Assembly: GCA_037903355.1 (NCBI GenBank)
Contig: JBAJFE010000018.1
Coordinates: 1,302,001 to 1,366,000, forward strand
Length of the DNA stretch: 64,000 bases
Direction: 5' to 3'
Source of the DNA: Trichuris trichiura
Lineage: Eukaryota > Nematoda > Enoplea > Trichinellida > Trichuridae
Under the pieces are notes generated by a model. It made no database searches. It saw only the letters and a list, made by a program, of their open reading frames with translations, and was not told where the DNA came from. Numbering within the stretch: position 1 is the stretch's first letter; every line of letters starts with the position of its first letter. Position numbers and translations under genes: made by a program. Shown piece after piece: positions 1 through 10,656 of the stretch.

Positions 1-134
1 CCTTCAATATTCGTACGGATATCAATTTTTGTGATGTACAGGTATACATTTGTTTGTTAATGTTTTCTGCGCAGGTGCTTTCCCAAAGTCTGCAGAGGCG
101 CGCCAAGCGGCCTTGTAAAACTATAGTAAAGTAA
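1..134 (+). CDS. 3' end of an unidentified gene (partial)
   Basis: Probable last two exons of a gene starting before the window. Bases 1-41 read in frame into a GT donor at 42; a short intron ends at the polypyrimidine/GCAG acceptor at 71-74. The last exon (75-134) encodes a basic tail, VLSQSLQRRAKRPCKTIVK, then TAA at 132-134. The inferred intron (33 nt) is shorter than most others here, so read-through from another start is possible. I do not recognise the protein; only about 30 residues are visible. The call rests on the splice-like signals and the continuous phase-0 frame. Confidence 0.3.
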   Translation, partial: FNIRTDINFCDVQVYICLLMFSAQVLSQSLQRRAKRPCKTIVK

Positions 135-399
135 GCTCTTGTATTTGTTTTTTAAAAATACGTGAAAATATCCCTTTAGGCAGCTGTCAGGTGCGAGTGA
201 GTTTCAAAGCGACTTATCTAACTTGACTTCAAGTCAACTTAGCCCAGACGCAATCGATCCTGTTGGCATACCTGAACTCACGTATACAATTTTCTTGCTG
301 TAAATCCAGTATACGTGAAACATAGAAGAAGTATATGTAGTGACTACACGACCAGCACGTATATATGCCATATACAGCGTGCGTGCAGTACATGGTACT

Positions 400-1860
400 T
401 ACACGTAACACATTTTCTGTTCTCAAGCGTTTCTACAGCACGCGCATAATATAGAAGTTCTATATCAGTACATATATGGTATTCATGGAATTTGCAGCAT
501 TCACGTAGCATACTTTGCCTGTATGCGGAATACCTTCGATAGCTAAGGTTTCCATGGTACACGTGTAATATCTAAGCCGTATGTATTTGCATACGAAGAA
601 TTGTTACGTTATATATGACTTCTAGGTGACACAGGGTGCCGATAATTTGGATAGCTACGGCATAGATGCAGTATATATGGTTTATATACCTTCATGGTTG
701 GGATATTTGTAACACTAGCTCGCTCGTTAACAGTTTAATGTATGCGACTGAACAAGCAGACACGCAACCAGACTCGCGAACTTACACACACACACACACA
801 CCCTTCTATGTGATGTTCAAGTTCTGTCTATGTCTGGCCTGGCGACGTCTGTTACATATTTATAGAATTAATGACATGTGCATAGTTTACGTTGCATATA
901 AAGAAGATATTTATGATATCTACCTTCTCTACTGCATCCATGTAGTACCTATGTTGCATATACCGTATATCACGGCCTATAAGAACACCCCTCTACCTAA
1001 GTAATGGGTAGTAATGATTGGCCCAGTTAATCACTTAGTGAGTCTAATTGAGGCAGAAGAATTGCTGTTAAGCTCGTAGGACTAATTAGCCGAATGTGAG
1101 CCTAGAAAGTACCAACTGGGCCAATTATTACCACCCATTACTTAGGTAGAGGGGTGCTCTTATAGGCCGTAATATACGGTATTTGCATAGAGGATGATTT
1201 AGTGTATATATGGCAAACACAGAGTATACATTGTTTATAAATAGGATATTTCGGAAGATGAAGAGTCTTGTAATGGGCTTCAGTCTTTTCATAGAGCTCT
1301 AGTTCAAAGCTTTGGCAGGTTTTGTTTGCCTGTAAGCAAACCTCAAAATTTCCTACCAGCACATAAGCGAATTGTAAGAGGAAGCGCATGACCAGAACAG
1401 TTACAACTATTAAGACAATTACGTCATATACGTATACTAAATATTTCTTCTATGCAATTATGTACGACATAGGCACTATGTGTATGCCGTAGAGATGGTA
1501 AATATCATAAACTTCTTTATTTGCAACTTAAATCATGTAGACATCGCAGATTCCATGAATATCCCATGCATGGTGTTATAATAACCATGATGTTACGTCT
1601 ACGCCGCAGCTGTCCTAGTTATAAGCAACCTGCAGCACATAAAAGTCATATATAACCCAAATACTCCTTCTATGCAAGTGCATAGAGCATGCATACTACA
1701 TGTGTAATTTGGAAATCTTGGCTATCGCAGGTATTCCGCATATATGCAAAGTATGCTACGTGAATGCCGTAAATTACGTGAATACCTCGTATGTACGTAA
1801 TGTGCAATTTCTATATTATGCATATGACATAGAAACTTTGGAGAACAGAAAGTGCTATGG
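400..1860. repeat. ~1.45-kb imperfect palindrome (foldback-like repeat)
   Basis: The two halves are diverged reverse complements. Matching blocks include 405-560 with 1690-1855 (both, read outward, encode a LYYA...ETLENRKC string), 555-640 with 1615-1700, 670-700 with about 1555-1590, 880-950 with 1440-1525, and an inner pair 958-1026 with 1118-1185. The inner pair keeps the stretch CCCCTCTACCTAAGTAATGG in both arms. The centre shifts between blocks, so one arm carries an internal insertion near 1190-1440. The short frames here mirror each other across strands and I do not treat them as genes. No transposase was seen. Confidence 0.75.
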
Positions 1861-2746
1861 TCAAGTGCCGATTTATTTTTGGCACTTCCCATCTTTGATT
1901 TTACTTCAACGGTATGCTTTTATTAATAATAAACTGGATACTGCCTTCCATACGCGCGCGTAATTCTTGGAAATGGAATCTTTTTCAAGTTTGAAAATAT
2001 TTGACCGTGGTAGGAACTTCATTATCTTAGCTAAACTTTTCGCAGGATAGATGGTTTTTCTGGCAAACCAAAATTCCTATGTCCGAGCGACATTCCCAAA
2101 CATCTATGTTCCTCATGAGGAGCCGCATACGCGATTTGGTATTCATGGCGGCGTTTGACTTTTTCAGTGACAGCTCTATGTCGCGAGGATGATTTCAGCT
2201 AAGTATGATTATTTGTTGCTTGAGAATTAAATGCTTTTGGCTCGCTTTCCAGGTAATTATGCTTCTTTTCATGAAGCAGTGGTACCTGAACATTAAACAT
2301 AGTACACGTAGTTCTTTGCTATTAATAGCGCGCACGTAGCAGCCAACTTCATCTCTTTTATTCGTTGCTAATCGAAGAATATTCAAGTCTACCATCTAAC
2401 TAACGTAATATTAATAATTAATATTCAACTAATCGATCCTATGACTACGCTATTGTGCAGCAACGAAATAGAAGCGATGAATGCACAGTTAAGTTGAAAA
2501 AAAAACACTTAGAGAATCCAAGCATACCAAAACCAATAAGTAGAATTCATCTTTTCTTCGGGCAATATAGACCGAAGGGAATGGCCTACTCATCCAAGCT
2601 TTATCGTAATTATTTTCTAGCCGTCTTTGGAAGGAGCAGTTGCTCGCATGCTTTGCCGAAGATGGTAATTCTTCAACCAGTGGTGATGTTACATTTCGAA
2701 CCGATGAGTCCTGGATTCCCAACGATTTTCTTTGCGTCTACTTTTT
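1861..2746. other. Non-coding stretch, no feature seen
   Basis: AT-rich sequence between the large palindrome and the dsRBD gene. The frames present are short, lack domain signatures and overlap the reverse-strand gene only at its end. Nothing else supportable was found. Confidence 0.5.
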
Positions 2747-3382
2747 TCAAAAACTGAACATCATGAAACTCTGTATCACCTTATTCATTTCGGCTGCGGC
2801 ATGTTCTTTAGCTGCTCTTTTGGACTCGCCGTATCCAAGAACGGAATAACCCTCACACGTTGCATTGACCATAAACATCTCGTTTCTGTTTTGTGGCTTT
2901 TCACATTGGTATGCGTGGAATTCAGGCAATGGGCGACCACGCTTCTGCTGAATTTGGTATAATTTGGTAACCTCTTTTACGTCGTATCTTTGAAGTATTT
3001 CGCATATACGAGGATCGTATGTAAATTCCATAGCGGTTTGTTCAACCTGAGGCAACAACTTGGGAGGCAGCCATCCTTGACAATGGAGGAAATGAACTAA
3101 AATTTCAGCCGCAAAATGCTTTGCATCCCGAGCCGAATTAGCTGACGCTTGTGCACGCAATGCCGTTGAACCCCATACCATCAAAACAGAGCAAGTAACT
3201 ACACCACTGCCTACCGTAGTATACCACTGATAGTAAATTAGGTCACGATGCATATGCTTCAATTCGTTGAGAACACTCAATGCCGGTTTCTTTGTCCACT
3301 TGTAAACTTGATGCAGTTTCGTCGACGTTTCGAATGTCGGTATAAAAATGGTTATGCATTGCGTTATGAGTTGCGCGCACAT
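2747..3382 (-). CDS. Protein with two double-stranded RNA-binding domains
   Basis: Encodes 211 residues. Residues about 32-100 (from KPALSVLNELK to the DAKHFAAEILVHFL helix) look like a degenerate dsRBD. Residues about 141-205 form a clearer one: a YQIQQKRGRPLPEF start, a beta segment NEMFMVNATCEGYSVLGYGE and a terminal KRAAKEHAAAEMNKV helix, the usual dsRNA-contacting end of the fold. Arranged like Loquacious/PRKRA/RDE-4-type partners of Dicer or like Staufen. With no catalytic domain visible it is probably an RNA-binding adaptor. The first ATG of the open frame is taken as start; a further 5' exon cannot be excluded. Which family member it is cannot be told from sequence alone. Confidence 0.65.
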   Translation of the reverse strand: MCAQLITQCITIFIPTFETSTKLHQVYKWTKKPALSVLNELKHMHRDLIYYQWYTTVGSGVVTCSVLMVWGSTALRAQASANSARDAKHFAAEILVHFLHCQGWLPPKLLPQVEQTAMEFTYDPRICEILQRYDVKEVTKLYQIQQKRGRPLPEFHAYQCEKPQNRNEMFMVNATCEGYSVLGYGESKRAAKEHAAAEMNKVIQSFMMFSF

Positions 3383-6165
3383 CTTTAAGCTGAAACATAC
3401 AGTTTTCAGGGCACGCGAAAGAGACCCAAAAGCGGTACAGAACTCGTTTTCTTACCCTCTTTTAATCAGCGCGAATTAAGTAGCAACGTATGCTTTGATC
3501 TTTGCCGCGGATCCTTGGAAACTGTATACCTAAAAACTGCAGCGCAAACAATACTTCAAATCTGCCACTCGGCTCAGTTGCTGACTAACAAACTAACCGT
3601 TAGACACCGTTGAGCCTATGTACTGTTATTACTATGAATGAACATCTTAAAGTATGCAGGTACGAAGTTTAAACTGGAAAAGCGAAATATAAACCTGAGC
3701 AAATTTATATGCATTGTAAGGTGTATATGCGTGTGTTGTAAATGTATTTTTACGTAAATGTTTTAAATTGTTGTTTTTTGAAGTCTCAACTAAGCCTAAC
3801 TCTCAACGGTTTTTAACGTTAGAATGTAGAGCTTTTCAGGCGAAATATTGAAGCTACCCCAATGAAAATGCTCTTGGTTGGCTATCAGCTTTTCAACAAT
3901 CAAACTACGTTCCATCTTTTTCATTTAAATGAACAACATATTGTTGAATGACGCCTCTACGTGTCATAGCAGCTCTTTTGCGAAACGAAAAGTATTTTGT
4001 TGTTTGATTAATAAGATAATACTTTGAAAATTGCTTAGTAAAGTTCTTTCCATCAATACGAAATGCTTCAAGAGGCAATAGAGAATAGAAGAGAAGCGCA
4101 GTGAGAAACAATGCTTATTGCCGAAAAATCAGACAAAGCTTTGTTTATGCCAATGAGACGTCGGCTGTAATAACCGATAGGAAGGTTTAGAGGCTTTTTT
4201 AAAAAAAAATGCTTTCAGTTGTGAAGAATGACTAGCATGTCACGAAAGTTGTAGAGGGTGACCTATTGATTAGCTGGTAGCGTAACCCAGCGACAGCGAC
4301 AGCTTCTGCGTCGTTAGCTCATCAGTTGAGTTCCCATGATGCCACTAGCTGGGCATGAACAGACCATACTTTATTCTGCTGATAAGAACTAACGCAGTGG
4401 CTAACATTTTTACTTTCCAGCTGGCCATCTGTTCAAACAACTTTATCGTCAAGCTGCTAGCGAAAGAATAAGCTAGATAACACTAACACAGACGTGAGTG
4501 AACGTTTTTCTATTGTTTTTATCTACTTTTTTAGCAACATCCTATCTAAGGCACTTCAACGATTGGTCGTTGTAACTTTCAACCGCTGCGTACAGCTCTT
4601 CGTTACAATGCTTTTCGCCCCTAATTTTTAATATATTCAATAAAGCGGATGATCATTTCTGGGGCTATTTTGGCTTTCCTGTCAAAACTACAGTAAGAGT
4701 AAGTTAACCAGAACTGCACTTTCGTATGATTCAAAAGTCTGACGGACAGGTATAATAAAAAAAAACAGATTTTTGGTCTTTCTCAATGCATGATCTGTTT
4801 GCTGGGCTCAAATTATTTTCTCCTTTCAGTCCGTGTAAAAATAATCACTTCATTTCCGATCGCTTTGTATCAATCGTGTCGCCCAGTTAATAGCTTTTTT
4901 TAAACCTTTAATTATGATAGAAAAGCGCATGACAAAAATGCTCTTCTTCGGAACGCTATAAGCTTCAGTTTGTAAAACTCCGACCCTGTGACGTGGCTTA
5001 GTCGGTCTAACAATAGGAAAACATGACTACACTGGATACTGTATATTCTTCCTTATTCGCTGCTGGAACATACTGTTCATTTGCGTCCGTGTCGAAGACT
5101 CGAAAGGTTGGTGCGTGCATTCTTTCGTTGTTCCGCCTTGCAGGTCTTTTTTCTTGAGCAGTAAAGTTGATGATAAGTGCTTATAGCGTCTTTCCTTTTG
5201 CTTTGCGGCATCAGAGTTCTTCATTCGCCTGTCTGAAGACCAAGCTTTCATGATAACTTTCACAGGGGTCGCCAGCGCGCGCGAAGCGCGAAGCGCATCA
5301 TGAAAGGCGACTCTTATGAAAATTATCATGAAAGCTTCTGTTAACACTCAATAAGTACATCCTTTAAGATCAAACATTGAGCCCTTATTTGGTATTGTCA
5401 GTTTTTCCGCTTGAAATAGGTCAGCGCAGCGGCTCGGCATGGTGAGCCTCTCTGGTGCGGTCTCTAACGCTGGTGTCTGCTAAGCATAGCCGTCGCCATT
5501 GGGCATCTTTCCTTTTTTTCCAAGTTAAATTGCTCATCCAAAAAATGGCATTTTGCCTTATACGTACCATTGTCTACCATTTTTGGTAAGCATGAACAAC
5601 TGATCAATCGATCAATCGATTGATTGTCACGTTTTGGTTGTCGCGTTAGGCTGTCGCGCCGTTTCGATTACCGACTTCATGCAGGGTGACTTTTTTTTAT
5701 ATGTTGACGCAAGCAGCGCATTTTTGCATCGTAAACAGCAGCTCACCACTGAATACAATCCTGCGCTGTTGATGTTTAATGGAAGTTAGCTTTACCAGAG
5801 TCGGTTATGCCCTTTAAACCTAATCGTAGTCAGCTTTTGATTGCCATCAAATAATCGTCATTAAATTATAAGTACACGTCTTGCGCAACTCAGCTTTGGG
5901 CATTATTACTTAAGCATAAACTCTGCTTCATTAAGAATGATAGCATATGCGTTCAGTTGTCCTACAAGGTATAGAGTAGAAAAACGTTTCCCCTACACCG
6001 TAAGGCTCCTTTGGAGGTCAGCTTTTTCAACTGTCATAGTTCTGAGGGGTTTGACCAGCATTCCCAACTTTTGAAGTATGAACGTGCAATGAGAGCGTAT
6101 TAATTTTTTTAAATCCAATAATTCTATTCTTCAGATTAGTAATTTTAGGTGTTATTTGTGGAACA
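3383..6165. other. Intergenic region
   Basis: About 2.8 kb with no convincing gene. It holds the hairpin at 5243-5336 and AT-rich stretches. A TTCTTCAG splice acceptor at about 6128-6135 lies about 30 bases before the CNOT9-like start codon, so the tail of this region is either a 5' UTR intron or a trans-splice acceptor. The 106-residue reverse frame at 5027-5347 lies over the hairpin and has no recognisable domain. Confidence 0.5.
5243..5336. repeat. Hairpin repeat with ~30-bp arms
   Basis: Left arm 5243-5273 (begins AGCTTTCATGATAA, ends GGTCGCC) is an imperfect reverse complement of right arm 5306-5336 (begins GGCGACTC, ends ATCATGAAAGCT). The 32-bp loop contains a GC-rich GCGCGCGAAGCGCGAAGCGC run. 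A few mismatches separate the arms. Could be a small foldback insertion; no target duplication was resolved. Confidence 0.65.
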
Positions 6166-7117
6166 ATGGAATCTGGTTTGGATGGAACAGCCACTGAGAA
6201 TTTCTTGCTACACTTAATCAATGCACTGCAAGACAGGTCTCAAATGAATTTAGCACTGCAACTACTGTGCCGTTATCAGGGACCGGAAGTTGGGCCACTT
6301 ATCTGGTATTGCCGAAGGGCAAGGACGGCTCTGCTGAATGAATTGGACCTCATGCATATAAGCACTGGTCTGCTAAATATGAACGCCAGTGAGGCTAAAA
6401 AAGTGATTAGAATCATTGCGCTGCTGCAACGTATCAGCAGTGATCCAAATCTGGCGACTCAAGTTTTGGCGCAAGATGTTCCCTACCATCTTTTGCCATT
6501 TATCACAGGAATTAGTCAGAACATATACGTGGAAAGTGTATGCAAGGCAAGTTTAATGTTCTTTATACGTTTGCTGGAAATTAAGCGCGAAGAGACGATC
6601 ACTTTTCTTCTGGGAACTAATTTCATAAATGAGTGCGCGGAAGTACTGTGTGAAGGGACATTACGTGTGACAGAAAATGCAGTTAAGATAATGCTAATTT
6701 TTTTGCAAGACCAACGTGGATATGCATTTATTTGCGGAAACCTTAATCGACTTATTGCTACAATAAATGGATTAGGTATACTTTTCAATTAGGTGTTTGT
6801 CAAATTCTTATACTATAGTCAATATTTTAGCATCCGCAACAGTTTCGATCTGTAACGCACAATTTTATGGCGTTCTGAGAAATATCATCTCGTGCTATAT
6901 GCATCTTGCTGAGAATGAACGCGCGCGTCGTTTGTTACGTTATCATTTCCCAAGCGTCATAAGAGCAGCTGATATGCGTCGTTGTCTTACGCATGACGAA
7001 TCATTGCTCATATCCATGGAGCTGCTTCTCACGCAGATTTACACTGAACCCGTGCGTGGACAAAACGGCAACGACAGCCGCAGCCAGAACGTCACTCTGC
7101 CGGAAAGTCAGAATTAA
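6166..7117 (+). CDS. Diverged CNOT9/RCD1 (CAF40) paralog, copy 1
   Basis: Two exons, 6166-6775 and 6819-7117, around a 43-nt GT-AG intron in phase 1; about 302 residues, close to the ~300 of animal CNOT9. CNOT9 is the armadillo-repeat subunit of the CCR4-NOT deadenylase that binds CNOT1 and peptide motifs of mRNA repressors. Visible matches are the PLIWYCRRARTALLNELDLMH segment (animal PMLWHSFGTIAALLQE), the IIALLQRISSDPNLATQVL helix, the FLLGTNFINECAEVL helix, GYAFICGNLNRL and the exon-2 CYMHLAENERARRLLRYHFP repeat. The sequence is much more diverged than CNOT9 usually is, so this is a fast-evolving paralog, not the conserved ortholog. A splice acceptor lies just upstream of the ATG. The tail ends in a low-complexity Asn/Ser-rich segment. 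Confidence 0.78.
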
Positions 7118-7937
7118 GTATTTGGTTCAAGAAGGGAAAAGGTGAAATCATTCCGAAAAGTTGATTGTCCACTCATTAAGTTCTCACTGTTTTTAGCATT
7201 TAAAGAAGCTGGAACAATGCCAACAGTCAGCGCCGTTAGAAAGTGTCGAACTTCAATTTCATTCTATTTATGCATTATCACTTTGGGCAATATATATGCA
7301 TATGCTTATTTGTTCATTTTCTGTTGTTGTATGCAGTTTACTCATATAATCGACAGCTGCAACAGCCTCTGTGATGCTCCGTGCGTCTGTGGGTGTTAAC
7401 GTAGTAACCTAAATTGCTATTGATCAATGCAGTGTTAACAAGTCAGATATGGAGTGCATGAATTCACGTAATTTGAATAAACTGTTAGTTGCACGCTTCA
7501 GTTAAAAGCAAAGCACACCAAATAGCGCAATTAAGACTTTTTATGTTATACTATGTTTTGCGTATATTATTTTTCCCTTTACCAATAGGTGGAACATTTC
7601 AGAAGACAGGCTGTCTTTTCATAGGCATTGGTTGTTTCATAGTTGACCTGTTTGGTTTCCCTAGAAGTAAACTTGAAAAAATGCCTTACCGGTAAATGGA
7701 TGAGCAAATTGTTAGAGCATAATTCAAAAAAATTTGATACTACACATTTCGGAACTGTTCTTGTTCCCTAGTCAGCACTGAGCTGTCTTACACTATTGAG
7801 GTTGACAGATCACCTTAAAAAAATGCATCCTAATAAAGCAGATAAGGTTATGTCATATTTTCAATCACTTTGAGACAAGTTAAGTAAGTAGCAATTACCA
7901 TATATGCTTTCGTCCGCACTGAGAGTATAAGATGATG
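7118..7937. other. Intergenic region after CNOT9-like copy 1
   Basis: Short frames at 7142-7399 and 7489-7695 include hydrophobic stretches but no domain, and they are not joined by obvious splice signals. Nothing supportable as a gene was found. Confidence 0.45.
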
Positions 7938-8349
7938 GTTTACGTGCGTCTTATAACATTCCAACATTGATCGCTATATCAGGGAAGGCACTTACAATTA
8001 GGGAAGAACAACTGCTCCCAGTTGTAAGCGAAGTTCTGAATATCATCGGAAGTTGCTATCATTCAAGCGCAGTTTTGCACGTGGAGAATCTTCTCAGTTT
8101 CCAAACCTTTGTGAAATGAAAAGAAGACGGAAGGAGTCATGATGAAGACGTTGAAAAGTATTACCATCACTTAGAGCTACCGCGCAAGGACTTCTCCGAA
8201 AGGCTGAAGATGTTATCAGTATGGAAACCTCTGAGCAGGTGTTGAATCCATTTTTGGAAGCAGAAAATATTGAATTAAATTTGCATGAAAAATTAACAGA
8301 ACTGCAAATGAATAAAGAAGAGCTGAAGGTAAAATATAAAAGTGCATAG
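7938..8349 (+). CDS. Two possible exons of an unrecognised helical protein
   Basis: A frame from about 7938 reads through TIREEQLLPVVSEVLNIIGS and on to LLSFQTF, followed by a GT at 8108. After an AAAAG acceptor at 8153-8157 a second frame reads LPSLRATAQGLLRKAEDVIS and continues with helix-like ELNLHEKLTELQMNKEELK to TAG at 8347-8349. Composition and helix periodicity look protein-coding, but no initiator exon was identified and the family is unknown to me. May be a relic of a gene. Confidence 0.3.
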
Positions 8350-9813
8350 CAAGCGTTCCGGCTGCAGCTGATTATTCCAGATTTGTATTCCGCTTTACGG
8401 GCTGTCATTAGTAAAAAAAGCTCATCACCTTTCTGTCATCCTATTTAGCTGAAAGAGAATCTAGCGCGCTCACTGATTTTTTTGAGGAAAAACCGAAAGC
8501 GAAACGTGAGGGCTTGCTAGTATGAAGCTAAATGTAGACAAATTAGTTTCCTTGGGACGAAGTCAACCTTCCCATTAATTATCATTGCATTTATTTAGAA
8601 GTACCGTTTTAACCTATCATTGGCCCTTTTCCACTTTTGCAGTTTTTTGTAAGCCATCCGCTGGAGGTATCCCAGTTCGCTCATGTCAAACGAAGCAGCG
8701 AATGAACACTACAAGACAGCAAGTAGGAAAGCGCTGGGGCGGAAAAGGTAGAGAAGTCATGGGATACAGTATGAAACATTTACTGATTTTCATTACTGTT
8801 CGACCCCTCATAATGAGCAGATACAATTTTTAAAAAACGTGTTCCATGAAAAACACATTGTTATCCTATTCTGATTTTTGCTGATAACAAGATATGAGTT
8901 GGTTGAACATAATAATCTTTGCTCTTTCTTCTAGTGGTTTGCACATCATAATTATAGGTAAGCGCATATTTTCAAGCTTGAACTGCCCATCGATTGAAAA
9001 AGTTTAAACTTAGCTGGCGAAAGTGGGCTTTAAAGTATTAACAGGTTGTTTCCGAACAAATGAAAAGTAATATAATGCGCAGTTGGTATCAAGCTACAGT
9101 ATAACGTTTTAGCGTACTTAAGCGTTGAATTCGCTTCCTACTGTGGCAATAAGTGTGTGCATGAGCGTAGGCGGTCAACTACTTGGCGTGATCGGCAAAC
9201 TCTAAAGCAGCTGGTATGATTTCTTTTTCTGCGTCACAAAAATTAGCCACTAATCCAATTATTAAATCATGCATGATTTCATTCAAATGAAATAATTGAG
9301 TAAAAATAGCATAAAGCTTTGCTAACTAAGAAAAAGTACTCTCGCTGCTTTTCAAAGTGCAAGTAAACATGGAAGGGTGCTTTGCAATAGCGCTACCAAA
9401 GGCTGATGGCCGTAAAATGGCTAAAATAGTTGATAGTTTTTAATTTTTTAATGCTATTGCTTATACAGCGCCGAATTTCCCTTTGGCCTGTTTCTGGCAA
9501 AGCGGTTTTTTTGCCTTTTATTTAAAAGAGTCAATAATTCGCTTAAGAGCAGATCTTTCAGTCTTTCCCTTCACCATGATATTATGCGCTAGCTTTAAAC
9601 GATTAAGATGAAAAGGAAATAATTTTTAAGCTTTTGCATTATTGCTATCATTGATTTTTTTAACATTGTTGCTACGCTTCACTTTCCGCCTACATTTGTA
9701 ACCTAAAGTAACAGCTACACAAAGACTTCAATACAAGATAGGCTAACATCATACTAACTATTTCTTGAACACTTCTAAAGATAAACTGCATATCGTCTGT
9801 GTATGATATGCAC
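8350..9813. other. Non-coding stretch
   Basis: AT-rich, with small frames only (for example 8585-8833) that lack recognisable domains. Nothing supportable seen. Confidence 0.45.
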
Positions 9814-9915
9814 AAGTCGGCGATTGAAAATGTGGTTTCTTCGTACGGGAAGGTATGTTTTTTTATTACGGGAATTACTCCGTAATAAAGTGGTTGCATT
9901 ATGAAGTCGGCGATT
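9814..9915. mobile_element. PLE terminal-repeat relic with 12-bp target duplication
   Basis: Direct repeats AAGTCGGCGATT at 9814-9825 and 9904-9915 bracket a 78-bp insertion. The insertion contains the start of the 10251 element (TGTGGTTTCTTCGTACGGGA, one base off) and a fragment related to CGGGAATACTTCCGTAATAA from its terminal repeat. It appears to be a nearly empty insertion made only of PLE end sequence. Confidence 0.7.
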
Positions 9916-10250
9916 TTACATATAATGCATAGTGAACAGACAACCTTACTTTTTTCCTAACACGTGCTAGCTTGCTCGAACAGTCTTGTTGTCCCATGTG
10001 CCGGCTGTCAAATTCTGCAGCTCCCAAGACGGTTACTAGCTTGACTTTTGTGTTATATTTGTGCCTTTTGTATATATGAACCTGAAAATCAAGATAGCGA
10101 TGTTCACCGCAGATGTGCTGCAGAAAGGCATTTAAAACGTTTTTCTTGCTGTATATCTGATTTTAAAACATCATTGAGTAACACGTAAGCTTTGCTCACT
10201 ACGGGGGGGGGGTTGCCGTTTCTTCACACAAAAAAAGAATATAGTCTGCT
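9916..10250. other. Short non-coding spacer
   Basis: Contains a run of nine or more G at 10203-10212 and, at 10238-10250, the left copy of the 13-bp target duplication of the following retroelement. No gene seen. Confidence 0.5.
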
Positions 10251-10334
10251 AATGTGGTTTCTTGGTACGGGAGCGTATGTTTTCATAATGTAAAAGTTTT
10301 ATTATGGAAGTATTCCCGTTTAATGTGCTAATTA

Positions 10335-10380
10335 ACTCCGGAGCTTTCGGGTCGACCGAGACCCGTCTTCAGCGGTTGTG
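10335..10380 (-). ncRNA. Hammerhead-ribozyme-like motif, PLE-1 outer end
   Basis: On the reverse strand CTGAAGA (10366-10372) is followed by a strong GGGTC/GACCC stem II and GAAA (10345-10348), then the self-complementary GCTCCGGAGT. This order (CUGANGA, stem II, GAAA, short stem III) is the hammerhead core. Penelope elements are known to carry such ribozymes in their terminal repeats. Stem I pairing is not obvious and cleavage is untested. Confidence 0.65.
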
Positions 10381-10656
10381 AATTACGGATGTAACTTGTG
10401 CGCATGGCTTGAGTCTTCTGTCGTTTTCATGGTTTAAAGCGAGTGTTTTAAAGCTCTTTGTTGGTGGTCTTTTGTTTGTATGATATGTAATTTGTCCGTT
10501 TTTTCGCATTTTTTCATTTGCGGTGATTATTTCTTCTTTCGCTTGCTCCATGTGTTCTTGTATCATGTCCAATTATGGAGCAGCAGTCGTAACGCGTCAC
10601 TATATTTGTCCAAATTTCACTTACATCTGCTCCTTGGTCGCGGTTATATGTGAGGG

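Noticed and set aside
666..1389. Mirror-image ORFs on both strands sharing YITAYK(N/S)TPLPK
   Set aside because: The similarity is created by the inverted repeat itself, not by a protein family.
10201..10215. G-run as a possible quadruplex or assembly gap filler
   Set aside because: A single homopolymer tract without further G-runs nearby; nothing more can be said.
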